This document shows positions 32,915 through 44,341 of a stretch of 64,000 bases of DNA, piece after piece. Made by a program: the position numbers and the translations under genes. The notes below the pieces were generated by a model, which was given only the letters and a program-made list of their open reading frames with translations, was not told where the DNA came from and ran no database searches. Every line of letters begins with the position of its first letter. The first letter of the stretch is position 1. The stretch covers positions 117,166-181,165 of the forward strand of contig MU119302.1 of the NCBI GenBank assembly GCA_014904845.1, written 5' to 3'. This DNA comes from Acephala macrosclerotiorum. Taxonomy: Eukaryota; Ascomycota; Leotiomycetes; Helotiales; Mollisiaceae.

Positions 32915-34331
32915 GTTAGGTTTGTTCAGCATGGCTGTTAGGCGAACGTGTTTGGACTCGAGGACATTCCGGTACCCGGGTATCTTTATGAGCAGCACCA
33001 GTACTGATGATCCGGAGGGGGTATAATTGGCGGTGGAAGTATTATTCCCCAGTATTGGATTACTACTGTATTACGACCCCACGGAATACGAGTTCTGAAA
33101 CCCTACATGCCGTCGCTGCCATGATTTTGTCGACTTTCTAGCACTTGAACTTGATAGGCCCAATCATGCAAGTTGCACCTCGAATCCATTGCCCCTTATT
33201 GCTCCTTCTTTGAAGGCTCATCATGGCTTTCACAAACGCCCTGCCGTTCCGTACATTGTGGCTCAGATTGGAGTCACGCTCCTAAATCGACGAGGGAACT
33301 ACCATCGGGCCTTTTGAGAGTGCTGAAGGGCAACATTTCTGATCTGATGCCCCTTGTTGAAACAAAAATAATGATCAACTCTGTTCCTTCGTTGAGTGAA
33401 ATCTACAGCTATATATACATAAAGAGCATGAGGGCTGAGTCAGGGCTGATCAAGCTCCTGATGCAGCCAAGAGAGCTGAGGATGTGGGGCCATAATCCAA
33501 CATCTCTCAGCAGCAAGGCAACGTATCAGCCTTGTCTACATTGTTCTGTGGAATTGTTTGATTTTTAAGGTAGCATCAGCTGTTCAATCTCAATGCGCTG
33601 TACCATCTGCACCAGCAAGGTTGATTGCTTTGATCTTTCTGGTTTCTTGCCGAGTCTATACAAGTTACCCGTCGAATTCTGCTGCGACTTTTCTGAATTC
33701 CCTAGATTTTAGTTGCCACTGATGCATGCATAGTGAGGCATCAATTTCCGCACCAGCAGCATGCGATGTTCCTGTGAACATGTCGCCGAACGCATTAAGG
33801 ACGATATATTCGATTTTGATAGAGCCGGCGTCGAAGTGTTGACGGGCCGAGCAACATCATGAGGTCCGTCTTCGCAATATCAGGGACGCTAACCACCAGC
33901 AAAATTTCGGACTGGGGATGAAGTTCATATGCCATGTACGGGTCATCGTCACGATTTTCTTGACTTTAAGTTAGCGGACTTGCGGGCTAGATTGCGCTTT
34001 TTTTGTACTTAGGTACCGACGTGCCGCAAAGGCCACAGGACTTCGAGCAGATTTTTGTGGTGTGCTTGTTGCTGCGAAGCGTCTGAACACCCGCGGGGAG
34101 GATTATGGATACTGGGCACCCTTTATTTCTATATAATTTTGATCAGCTACGCGATAAATGCTTCCAAGGCGTGTCAATACAAATGCAACGCCTGCGGAAT
34201 TTGTCGGGCATGACAGATAGTCTGCTGCCGGCTTAAGATGTCCTCTCGTCCGAGTAACTGTTGGGTTCGTTTAGGCTGGCTAAAAAGAAATCTGGTTTGC
34301 GGGCCCCCACGCGTCACTGTATGGACATGGA
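32915..34331. other. Intergenic region
   Basis: No gene supported. The 132-codon ORF at 33173 has no domain and an unusual composition. GC content is moderate, without RIP features. Confidence 0.45.
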
Positions 34332-36415
34332 ATGTACGTCTCAGAATCCGGGGTTAATATGGATAATCGGAGCGATAGTGGAAACCCCCTAGCATTGCAG
34401 AGAGAAAACCACCTGAACGTAGCCGCACATATAATGTTAGCACAGGCTGTGGACCGCGGCACAAAAAATAACAATCTCGCTTCGTATTTTTCTGACGACA
34501 GGCCGCCTCTCGCCCAAGCAGACCAGAAGACGCAAATACGCGTTGAAACCTGCCTATCGCCCACCCCACCAATTTATGGGGGCATCACTCCGTCTATAAG
34601 TTTGCTAGAACTATCCCTATCATGGTCCAAAGGGTGGCAGCCTCCCAAAGCTGAGGTACCTGTCCTAACAGCCACGAGACGTCGATGGATCATTTTTCAA
34701 CTCTGGTTCAACACCTATCGAAAGTTCTTTACTCTCGTCACGTTGCTCCACCTTGCCGGAATAATCATGGCGTCACTTGGTCGATTCCCGTACGCGGAGA
34801 ACCACCCAGGTGCTTTGGTGCTTGGCAACCTAGTTTGCGCAATTCTGATGCGAAACGAGTTGTTCCTGCGGTTCCTATATATTATCGCCATCTATGGCCT
34901 GAGAAGTGTACGTCCCTTTTCCTTGCCATGTCACGACGGGGGCTAACCCGGATTTCTTAGTGGGCTCCAATGTGCATCAAGTTGGGAGTGGTTTCGATTT
35001 TGCAACATGTCGGAGGCATCCATTCGGGATGCGCACTCTCTAGCGCAGCGTACGGCATCCTTGTAGCCCAACACCGAGAGTGAATGACAATGTCTGTAGC
35101 TGACTAGTATTCAAGATAGTTGACATTATACGACATCGCTCTATTCAGCACCGTGTTGTGATTGCCACCGGCGTACTCACCAACACCCTTATCATCATTT
35201 CCATCCTGAGCGCCTTCTCATGGATTCGTAAGTCAGTGTCTCATTTCCGTGGTGGATGTCTTGGCAACTGGACTCAATTAGTACCCATCATAATATATCT
35301 GAGAAGCACCATCGCTTCATCGGATGGCTGGGCCTAGCAGTATGTAGCCCCGCTGCTGCCTCGAGAATGCCACTGACAAACGTAAGGCCACCCGGATATT
35401 CATAATATTAGGAGATACATACGATTTGAGATCTGGGCAATGGAGAACTGATACCCATAACCTGCTCACTGCACAGGAGCTCTGGTTTGCCGCCTTCATG
35501 ACAATATTGTACGTTTTATCTAGTTCCCCGAGTGCTATTACTAATGCTCTAGAGTGTCCTCATCCCTTGGGTTACCCTTCGAGAGGTCCCGGTGGAAGTT
35601 GAAATCGTGAGTCCTCCATGGCTCTTACTATTAATCAACTGACATATACTTTAGCCTTCGCCCAAAGTCGCCGTTCTCCGTTTCAACCGCGGGATACAGC
35701 AACGTCTCCTGGGCAGAATCAGTCGCACATTGATCATGGAGTACCATGCCTTTGGAATCATCAGTGAGGGAAGGAAGTCTCCTTACCATTATATGATCTG
35801 TGGTGTTCAAGGCGGCTTTACGAAGAGTCTTGTTGTTGATCCACCTAAAGCTGTGCGGACTAGGGAGCTCAAGTTCGGTATGCTCGTTCTCCCAACTTCA
35901 ATATGGCCATCCACTGATATATGATAGCTGGTGTTGGGCATGCATCTGCGATGTTTAAGAGAGAAATTCGTATCTGTACCGGAACCGGTATCGGAGCAGC
36001 GCTGTCGACTTGCATCCAAAGCCCAAATTGGTACGCTGCTCTTATCCCCCTTCAGAACCCTTTTCTGAGGTTCTGCTAGGTTCCTCATCTGGATAGGCTC
36101 TAATCGAGAGAAAACTTTTGAGCCAACCATAACGAGTCTAATCCACAACAACATCGAACCCGAGAGAATGATCCTCTGGAACTCGAAGAAACGAGGAGAA
36201 CGACTAGATCTTATGCGACTCCTCAAAGACACATGGACGAGTTTTGGAGCTGAGGTCATCTTTATTACTTCTAATATGCAGCGCAATGATGAGATGATAC
36301 AGGGTTGTCGTGCAGGTATGTACATCCGCATTCTGATACATGACAAAGAAGGGGCATCACTAATCTCTAGTGCTTAGCTGGATTACATGCATTCGGGACT
36401 CTGTGGGATTTCTGA
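34332..36415 (+). CDS. TmpA-like membrane flavoprotein, two doubtful junctions
   Basis: Multi-exon gene; spliced pieces follow one family in order: NTYRKFFTLVTLLHLAGIIMASLGRF, GNLVCAILMRNELFLRFLYIIAIYGLRS, then WAPMCIKLGVVSILQHVGGIHSGCALS, FKIVDIIRHRS, THHNISEKHHRFIGWLGLA, ILGDTYDLRSG, LIPWVTLREVPVEVEI, YHAFGIISEG, CTGTGIGAALSTCIQSPNW and the end RAAGLHAFGTLWDF. This is the ferredoxin-reductase-like, multi-spanning TmpA type, known in Aspergillus nidulans as a regulator of conidiation. Two junctions do not splice in frame: near 35035-35100 and at 35228-35281, where one G appears to be missing at the donor. It may thus be newly inactive. The start could also be Met at 34359. Confidence 0.65.
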
Positions 36416-36660
36416 TCGCCTAGATCTCGGATGGGATACGAGTTTCCCACAGTCATTGTTTCACGGGATGTCAAGCATTGTGGACATAGTAGATTTCTCT
36501 CCGTCTATCGACAAAGGCATTATCTATCTACTAGACGCCCAAATGGGATTCCTCGTACTGCTTCAGCTACCCGGGTCACCACTCTGTACTCGCTTCCTCA
36601 TCAAGTACATCTTAATCAAACTCCTAATTGAGTTGACTTTGGCGTGGATTGGGCCAGGAC

Positions 36661-38181
36661 TCAAGCGAAGCCGGTGCTAATCACCCAGCTCACGTCGTCG
36701 TTGAATGAGGCGGTGGCGTCAAACGTGTCAACACCGCCGTTGCTCGCGACGTAGAGGATGTTGTCGTAGTGGCGGAAATAGCGGGTAGGATAGCTCCAGG
36801 ATCGAATCGAGTTGCCCTGGCCGTTGAGGCCGACCAGCGGGCAGAACGTGGCGTCTTCGTAGAACTGCTTGGTGCCGTCGTTGGCATTGAGCAAGAGCTC
36901 GAAGTTATAGTGCCGGATGTAGCTGCCGGGGGTGTCGACGGACTCAAACGAGAAGCAGCCGCTGTTGCCAAGGCCGGTGCGAACTGTCCAGCTCGCCTGC
37001 TGTTTGAGGGTGGTGGTGCTGGACGACGTGACGACCTGGGTGTTGACGGTAGAGCCGTTGTGTGCGATGTAGCGTGTCGTGCAGCAGGCCGTGGTGGCCC
37101 GCAGCGAGATCGAGGAACCGACGGTGAGCGCCGGGCCGCTGGTCAACGACGTAATAGCGTATCCGGCGGCTACGATGTTAGCCTGCACCGAGTTCTCGGT
37201 GGCATCGGACGGATAGCCGGAGGTCATCACACCCTCGTAGAACGTGCCCTGGGCGCCGTGGCTGTTGTCGCCGCCGATACCGAGAATGATCGCGCCCTCT
37301 TTGCTCATCGGGTTATAGCCAGACACGCTTGGGCGCGCGCCACTGTAGTACGTCGACAGCGAGCCGGACACAGCGTTGGCGCCGCGGATCGCCCACTGAT
37401 CTGGCTCCCCCTTGACGGCCGCAGTGACGAACCGGTAGGAGATCGACGGGTCGCCAGCGTTGTTGCTCGCGCTGAGGCCAGAGAACAGGCCGTTCTCGAG
37501 ATCGGCCATGACCCACGGGCCGCTGCCGGAGCCAGTGCCCCAGACGGCGTTGTCGCCAAAGTAGATGGCTTCCATGTGGCCGTTGCCCGTATCGTGACTG
37601 CTGGTCTCGGCGTTGCCGTAGTCGAAGCAGCAGCCACTGTTGTAGTGGGACCCGTCGAGGACCGCGTACATGCCCTCTGCCTCGTCGCCTGTAGCGGTGC
37701 CGCTGGCAGCATTATTGCGGTAGCCGGTGCCGGGTGAGATGAAGACGCCGTACGCCTTCTGGCCGTTCAGCGTGACCGGAGCGCCAATCGCGCTGGCCAG
37801 GTTGTCGTAGCCATTGGATTCCGGGCCGCTGAAGCCGCCGGGCGGAGCCTGGGTGAGGTGATTACCGTTGCCGGACTGGTCATAAATGATCGTGATGAGG
37901 CAGGTCGTGCTGGCGCAGAAGGTGTCTTGGGCGGCGGCATTGGCGACACCGCCGGCGGACAGCGGCGCGATGGTGGTCGTGGTACTGTCGGAGCCGCGTT
38001 GCACCTGGTAGAGGGGGCCGGTGTAGGCGTCGTACAGGGCGCGAGTGGTGCTGTGCGCAGCAACGCAGGGCGTGCTGCCAGAGGAGTAGAGGTCGCAAGG
38101 CCCAGCAGCGACAAGGGAGCCCGTGGCAACAAGGCCTAGAGCGAGTACGCAGACGCGTTCGAGGCTTGGTTGTGAGAACAT
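36661..38181 (-). CDS. abfB: GH54 alpha-L-arabinofuranosidase with CBM42
   Basis: A single exon of 506 residues, typical for the family. Residues 1-26 are a signal peptide, so the enzyme is secreted. The mature start GPCDLYSSGSTPCVAAHSTTRALY, GCCFDYGN, WVMADLENGLFSG (catalytic Glu region), GIGGDNSHGAQGTFYEG (catalytic Asp region) and the arabinose-binding CBM42 end (TTRYIAHNGSTVNTQVV.., YIRHYNFELLLNA, YFRHYDNILYV) identify GH54. It removes arabinofuranosyl side groups from arabinan, arabinoxylan and related polymers. The gene is clearly richer in G and C than all its neighbours and intron-free, with long antisense ORFs as a by-product. That suggests either strong codon selection or transfer. 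It lies tail to tail with the TmpA-like gene. Confidence 0.93.
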   Translation of the reverse strand: MFSQPSLERVCVLALGLVATGSLVAAGPCDLYSSGSTPCVAAHSTTRALYDAYTGPLYQVQRGSDSTTTTIAPLSAGGVANAAAQDTFCASTTCLITIIYDQSGNGNHLTQAPPGGFSGPESNGYDNLASAIGAPVTLNGQKAYGVFISPGTGYRNNAASGTATGDEAEGMYAVLDGSHYNSGCCFDYGNAETSSHDTGNGHMEAIYFGDNAVWGTGSGSGPWVMADLENGLFSGLSASNNAGDPSISYRFVTAAVKGEPDQWAIRGANAVSGSLSTYYSGARPSVSGYNPMSKEGAIILGIGGDNSHGAQGTFYEGVMTSGYPSDATENSVQANIVAAGYAITSLTSGPALTVGSSISLRATTACCTTRYIAHNGSTVNTQVVTSSSTTTLKQQASWTVRTGLGNSGCFSFESVDTPGSYIRHYNFELLLNANDGTKQFYEDATFCPLVGLNGQGNSIRSWSYPTRYFRHYDNILYVASNGGVDTFDATASFNDDVSWVISTGFA

Positions 38182-39769
38182 GTCTGATTACTGAAGCAGA
38201 ACAGCTACATCGTAGGGTTTCAAACCGCGTGGTGTTTGGCATGTCTTTTATAATCTTTATCTAACTTACTAACATATCCGTTTTCCAGATCAAGAGTACT
38301 ACGCATTATCAAGGTACCGGGAATTTCCCTCCAATAATTATGGATAGAGTATACATTTTTTGCGAATGCTACTTACCATTATGCGGGGTGCATACGGAAC
38401 GGCCCAGATAATCCCGTCGAAATGGTGCTATCGCTCTCTAGCGTTGCATGAACAGGGCCTCGTAATACACGTGAGGCTGCTTCTCGCGAGCATTAGAGGT
38501 GGGATAAAACGTTCCGTCCAACTCGTGGTCTTCGGATTTTCTGGTGAGTGATTATACTGGGATATTTGTCGGTACATCTACCCCAGATGTGGAGAGGTAC
38601 TATGCGCGCCAATTAGCTGCATGCAAGCTAATCTGAGTAATTAAATCTGGAGATCGGAATCCGGGGCCCCAGACCGCCAATAATTGCCGAATTGGATTGC
38701 TTACGATATTGAATGTATAAAAGATATATTTATTTAAATATTATTTATTACTTTTTAATAATATATTAAATAATAATTATATATACCAAATATGTAATCC
38801 TTAAACCTAGGACGATTCGTGAGCCAGGAGCGCTATCCCAACGTAGAACTCTAGCTGGGGCAACTTTCTTGTAACTCTAAGAATCCCAGATTTCTAGAAC
38901 TGCTGGGTAACCCACCCCGGATGTAAATCGGTCTTTACTAAGAGCTCCCGGCTTAAATTGTTATCTGGGACTGTCTACCTGCCCTTTAGACCGTGTCAAG
39001 CTTCTCTCAAATACAGGAAGAGATCCGTCGTTGGACATAAGTTATAGGACAGGGCATGTAGAATACGCCTCTTACAATAAGAGCCGCCCTAGGTGGCTAT
39101 TTGACCTGGATGGTCTGTCTCGGATGGCCATTGTCCCAGGAAAAATGGCCCAGGACAGATTCTCGGTTAGGATTACTCTGTACCCACTTAGCACGCTCAG
39201 CACACTAGGACCTCCCCAGTCACAAGAACGGTGTCCCACCTGACCACCTATGACAGGGCAGTTGTCTTAGGCTTTACGCTACATGGAGCCGAGGCAGCGA
39301 CCCCATGGCATTTCGCAAGATAGGTTGTCCACGGTTCATAAAGAACATGTGCTCCTGACGGAATTGAGATGTATGGCCTATAGTGGAAGAAGGTTTGTTG
39401 GTGATGTCATTCGGTTCGGCTTGTTCTGACTGTTCCTATTTTATATATTCTTGTTCTGGATGTTCTCGTTCTGGATGTTCCCCGTTCTGGATGTTCATCC
39501 CGATATCTCTCTTCGTGCAAAGTGAAATGTGGCGTGATATATCCTCACCTCACGCATTTGCATCAGATCACCTGATCAATAGCCTTCTATACTTACTTCC
39601 ATTTCCGGCTCCACAAAACTTACATCACACTCAAAACTTCTCTCATTCACTTCCCTTGCACTTTAATCTCTTGTTCACTTTCACAAAACTTCTGAGCATT
39701 CGCGACATCTGATTCTCACGGCACCGAAATACCATCGAAACGGATGCACTCGCCTAGAAGAAGGATTAG
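38182..39769. other. Intergenic region with AT-rich patch and short repeats
   Basis: No gene recognised. An AT-only patch lies at about 38700-38790, and a threefold GTTCTGGATGTTC repeat at about 39450-39500. The first 200 bases are the probable promoter of the GH54 gene. Confidence 0.5.
39450..39500 (+). repeat. Short tandem repeat GTTCTGGATGTTC
   Basis: Three near-perfect units of GTTCTGGATGTTC separated by 3-4 bases, with weaker related units upstream from 39418. Confidence 0.6.
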
Positions 39770-39858
39770 GTTCTGGCCCACTCGAAACAAACCACGAAGA
39801 TAAAACATTAACACTAACACCAAAGACAAAACCATAACTGGAACCGCACAGTCAAAAT

Positions 39859-40703
39859 AGTGGTCTTGTTCACGATGCCATCGTCAGTCTTACCGTCCCA
39901 TTCGCTTTAATAGCCGGCCTTTCATCGTAAGTCTCCCTTGTTCCTTCGTTCCACCTTCTTCCCCACCAGCACCTAATACGCACCCCAGAATCGGCTCAAC
40001 GCACCTAGTAATCCTTAGCGGTTTAGCCGAGCTCTTTGCAGGCAGCATTAGCATAGGTCTTGGCGCCTATCTCGCTGCTCTAGCTTGAACGCGAGAGATG
40101 ACAAGTAATGAACTCGGCGAAGCAGGAGGATGAAGAGATGTATCGCTTGTTGAGAGATATGGATTAAGGAGGGAGGTTTTAGGACCGCTTGCTAGGCAGT
40201 TAAGGGGGGATCCGGGGATGTGGGTGAAGGTATGTTTGTAGCTTCGGGTTTTCACTCTTTTGGCTGGAAAGCAGGATGGATGGAAGAAATAGAACTGACG
40301 TGCTAGTTTATGATGGACTTTGAGCTCAAGCTTGAAAGACCTAAACATTTGAGTGCCTGGATATCAGTACTCGTGATGGGGATATCCTACTTCCTTGGTA
40401 TATCCTCCTCTTTCCTTTCTCCCTCTTTCTCCAACTCCATTACTAATGCCTCAAGGTGGACTCATACCAATGATCCCCTACTTCGCAGTTAGCAATGTCG
40501 ATAGAGCGCTCTTCATCTCCATCAGCATCACTTGTATCGTACTACCTATCTTCGAATATTGCAAAGCGATTGCCACGGGGACTACGAAGAGGACGGCGAT
40601 GTATGGTGCCGTGGAGACGTTGGCTATTGGGGCGCTGGCTGCGGGGGCTAGTTATGGGATTGTGAGGGGGGTTGATAAGGGGTTGGGTGGGACGGTGGGG
40701 TAA
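39859..40703 (+). pseudogene. VIT1/CCC1-type metal transporter, frameshifted
   Basis: Exons at 39859-39926, 39989-40229, 40307-40397 and 40456-40703 encode a CCC1/VIT1 chain in order: LVHDAIVSLTVPFALIAGLSS, STHLVILSGLAELFAGSISIGLGAYLAA, YGLRREVLGPLARQLRGDPGMWVK, FMMDFELKLERP, WISVLVMGISYFLGG, LIPMIPYF and the final helices ending YGIVRGVDKG. These proteins load iron or manganese into the vacuole. Lesions lie in exon 2: a TGA right after LGAYLAALA, and frame changes before RYGLRREV. The cytosolic metal-binding helices between the second and third membrane helices are thus destroyed. The N-terminus upstream of 39859 was not found. Confidence 0.72.
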
Positions 40704-41686
40704 AAAAGAGTAAGTTTGAGCATGGCTCGTTGTCGACTAAGTAGGTTCGTCAACCTGAAGGCGTTTTAAGTCAAATAGCATAAAGATGTTCAAGAGGCAA
40801 ATCATAATTAACGCCCTAGAAGGAATTGAAACTGTCCATGTTCCTACCCAAGTTTCGTTTCCATAACACAAAGTCAAGGAAAATCAACGTAGAAGTAGTC
40901 TCTCCGTTTCTTACTACTCACTCATCCAATGTGTGGGAAGTATGTATACCACGTAGGTTATCAGATAGAATCGAGTCGTGATTTCTCAGTGTTTTAAGAG
41001 CCGAGCTCTTCGTGACCAAACCGGGAGTCGAGCGAGGTTTTAAGAAAATAAAAAAATAAAAGCAAGGTTTATATAATCACTTTTAAGTTATAATCGGGCT
41101 AAAATTTCGAATTCGAAACTGTTTCGCAAAAAGTAAATTATTTAGCAAACTTAGTTTATTATAATCAAACTTAAGAGTTTAAGAGCGTCCCTTTAAAAGC
41201 TTAGTTTAATAGTATAAAACTGAGTTTGAGAGATTATTCCACTATTTTAAAACTTCGCTATTTCAAGATTCCACCACTTTAAAACGCCCAACTACTTCAC
41301 AGCTCTTTACAAGGCTCTCCCTACTTTAAAAACTCCTTCTTATCTCCCCCTCTCATCTCTCCATCTCATCTCTCCTTCTCATCTCTCCCTTTCATTTCTC
41401 TATTTCTCATTTTCCCCTTTTATCTCTCTTTTGCCTTTCTATTTGCTCTACTCTTTATTAACTGGGATATCCTCTCCTTTCTGCACCATTCCTTCTTCAA
41501 TCTTGGTGTGAGTATGAGTGTAAGTGTGAGTATAAGTGTTGGTATTGGTGTTAATAATGGTTTGGTATTATTGGGAACAAATCTTATTAGCACAAAAGTG
41601 CAACTCCATGTCCACGACGTATTAGGTCCATAGAAGCCGAGTCTGAAGCGTTCTGTTGAAGGCGTATTAGGCCTCTATGAATCATA
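40704..41686. other. AT-rich and pyrimidine-rich intergenic DNA
   Basis: Positions 41030-41270 are AT-rich with CpG-biased remaining GC, like other RIP blocks here. 41331-41450 is a pyrimidine tract of TCTCATCTCTCC-like units, and 41505-41560 a GTGTRAGTRT-like tract. No gene seen. Confidence 0.55.
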
Positions 41687-41696
41687 GTGAAGATGG

Positions 41697-42080
41697 TCTG
41701 CTCGGTTATTTGTTCGTGGTTTAGTCTGCTCGAGGTTTGGTTTGATCGAGGTTTGTCTGCTCGAAGTAGGTCTGCTCGGTTGTCTGTTCGAGGTTTAGTC
41801 TGCTTGAGGGTTAGTCTGCTCGAGGTTGTCTGTTCGAGGTTTAGTTGCTTGAGGGTTGGTCTGCTCGAGGTTGTCTGTTCGAGGTTTAGTCTGCTTGAGG
41901 GTTGGTCTGCTCGAGGTTGTCTGTTCGAGGTTGGTTTGCTTGAAGCTGGTCTGCTTGAGGTTGGTCTGCTTGAGGTTTAGTCTACTCGGTTGTTTATTCG
42001 AGGCTTAATCTATTCGGGGCTTGGTCTGATTGAGGCTTGGTCTGATCAAGGGCTGGTCTAATCGAGGGTTGGTCTGCTTA
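41697..42080 (+). repeat. Minisatellite, 14-17 base units
   Basis: About 25 imperfect units of the type TCTGCTCGAGGTT, alternating with TCTGTTCGAGGTT and TCTGCTTGAGGGT. The differences are mainly C/T transitions. It keeps one frame open by chance (a 97-codon ORF rich in Leu, Glu, Val and Cys), which I do not consider a gene. Confidence 0.8.
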
Positions 42081-42125
42081 AGAGTTAGATAATTAGGCAA
42101 GCAGAGTTCTAGATAATTCGAAGGA

Positions 42126-44341
42126 TTAGGCACCTGAAACTTGAGACACTCCCGAGAAATTACTCCCGAAGAAGTCGGCTCCTAAACAAAATGTAAAATC
42201 AGAGCTCATTTCGTTTGAGTGTGTAAACACAGACCCAGGAGGAAGATGGACCAGTTGAATGAAACATTCAATGATCAGATAGGCCCTTGCGAAAGCATAT
42301 CCGCATAATAACAACTTCGTAATGCTTGTTAGCAAGTATTTGCTGAGTTTGTGTGACCACCACAAGACGTCGCTGAAATCCCTTAGCCTTTCCTTGGTAA
42401 ACGGGTGGAAGGCCTCGAACAAACACTTGCGCCCAAGACGACCAAACGGCCCTCCCGCCGCAACTCGTCGCCCACCGAACAAAATCTTGTCTATTCCTCC
42501 TTCCATGTAACCGTCTTCGACCGATTTCAGCCAGAAGTGAAAGCACAGAACAGGGAAACCAGCAACCATGATCGTCAAAGAGGATATACGCCACGAAAGC
42601 CGCTGTACATGTGATGGGAATACAGAATTCCAAGCCAAGCAATGGAGCCCTCCATATAGAAATGCTACCAATAAAAACAGGAGCTGAATCCAAGGTTTCC
42701 GGATATTAAACGAAGGCCAATTCTCGACTCTTCCAATTACGCGCGCTGTAGAACCTGAATGGAAGCCGTAGCGCGACTCTAAGTACTGCCTTCCATTTAC
42801 GCAACGTGCTGTTGCAAACCAAGTCACAGGGCCGGGGGAAGAGTGTTGGGACTGTGGCTACCAGACTCCAGGGTCGCCTCCATTGGCTGGGCTCTTGACC
42901 AAGTACCCTGGCAATGTTATGGTTCCGTTCGAATAATCAAAATCCCTTATACAGTTTGATAGTTCGCTGTTCAGTTGTAAGCCCAACAGAACTAAATATC
43001 AATAGCTGAGAGAAGAATACCTTGGAATTTTTGATTGCACCGAAATGTTTTGTTTGAGATTACCAAGATCATTCACAAATCCAATATAAGAAGAAAAGGT
43101 GAACCATATTTTAAAACGCCGCAAGATCCTTGCAATTGTAGTTTTCGTTCTTCGGTGTGTACCCTGAACAGAATTTCCTTGGTTCAGACAGGCCCACAAC
43201 CTTATTGCGTGAGCATCCCGAACAGGTAAAGTTGTAGCCTGTTCAACGTCCAATGGCTTGTGCCACCAGAGGAGGTATATTATGAGCGCAGATATGGAGT
43301 GAGCGAAGGTGTTGAGTTCCAGTAGGGTAATTGGCAAGCCCTGTAACACGCGAGAAAGGCATTGTATGCAGAACCATAAAGCCTGGGTACATACAAGAGA
43401 TTTCGCGAGGCCGCTAGCCTTGCTCTTGTCTAGAATGTCATCCACAGAAATCTGCAATCGTTCGTAGATATCAGAAGCGTACAAGGCATCAGCTTCTCTG
43501 CAATCATCAGCGGATTTAATCGCATCTTCATCTTTCAGTCGTCGATCTGCTTCGCGATTCTTGCTGATTAATTCAGCATGGCCTCTTTCTATATTCTATT
43601 GAATCTCTGGAAAAGGCTCTCGTGAATATTGGAGAAGGACGCGAAAGGATTCCAGGTCTACTGTATCACGGGTTTCGGGAAGGACCTCTGGGAAGGCATC
43701 AAAAGTGTCAAGAGCAAATCCCCCCATCTGAGCATAGAATCCATGTACCAAAGTCCAAGAATGGAATGGATGTCCGTTAACTGATGCTCTTGTTTCATTC
43801 TTTACGTTTCCACTCGCTCGCTCTTCATTATCAATTCCTACATTCGGCGCCTAGAGGAATGAGCTCGGTTTTATAGTGTCTCAAGATTGACTGCATGGAA
43901 AAGCAAGTGGAAATTCGGTCTTCTGCGAGAAAATCCAGGTTAAGGGAAAGGTATTCCTTACCCCCAAGCGGAAGATCTTTTTAAGAGCGCGCCGGCATTT
44001 GCCTCCCTTGCCAAAGAGACTCGGCGCGGGTTCTGGTCCAAAATTCGTTTGTTATACTCCATAAACTTTTTCGCCTCCGATCGTTGATACCAGGCAGTAT
44101 AGACTAGCATTTCTGGGGCAAGTAGACCGATTAGAAGCCATTTGACTTTCCTCCAGGTCTGGTACGACAACCAGAGAAAGGTTGAGTCATTATGCGCTGG
44201 TATATTAAGGTGCACAGCTGTTCACACGCAGAGTGAAGTTGTAATCAAGCAGCTCTGGAGAATGTTCGCCGTTCCACGAGTCCATGGATTCGGAACGAAT
44301 GATATGGCGTCCGTCGTGTTACCGAAGACGTTGAACACCAT
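42126..44341 (-). pseudogene. Polytopic membrane protein, nonsense mutations
   Basis: Reading the minus strand from ATG 44341 gives a common but unnamed fungal membrane family: MVFNVFGNTTDA, TRGTANILQSCL, LCV-stop-TAVHLNIPAH, WLLIGLLAPEMLVYTAW, then HSWTLVHGFYAQMGGFALDT (family hallmark), GLAKSLVCTQALWFCIQCLSRVLQGLPITLLELNTFAHS, WWHKPLDV, and after more exons LLFLLVAFLYGGLHCLAWNSVFPS and FARAYLIIECFIQLVHLPP. A TGA at 44222-44224 sits exactly where relatives have Trp (TGG), and a TAG lies at 43596-43598. Both fit G-to-A or C-to-T change. The last exon (to 42126) is open. The function of the family is unknown. Confidence 0.72.

Noticed and set aside
36387..36680. A 97-codon hydrophobic ORF downstream of the TmpA-like gene
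   Set aside because: It starts inside the last exon of that gene in another frame and has no family resemblance.
36769..37737. A 322-codon plus-strand ORF and other long frames opposite the arabinofuranosidase gene
   Set aside because: They lie antisense to a clear GH54 gene with high GC, which removes stops on all frames; composition is Arg/Ala/Gly-rich without domains.
41687..41980. A 97-codon Leu/Glu/Val/Cys-rich ORF
   Set aside because: It is the translation of the minisatellite; the repeat unit rather than selection keeps the frame open.
1697..42080. CRISPR-like arrays among the direct repeats
   Set aside because: The genome is eukaryotic; the tandem repeats lack regular unique spacers and conserved direct repeats of the right length.
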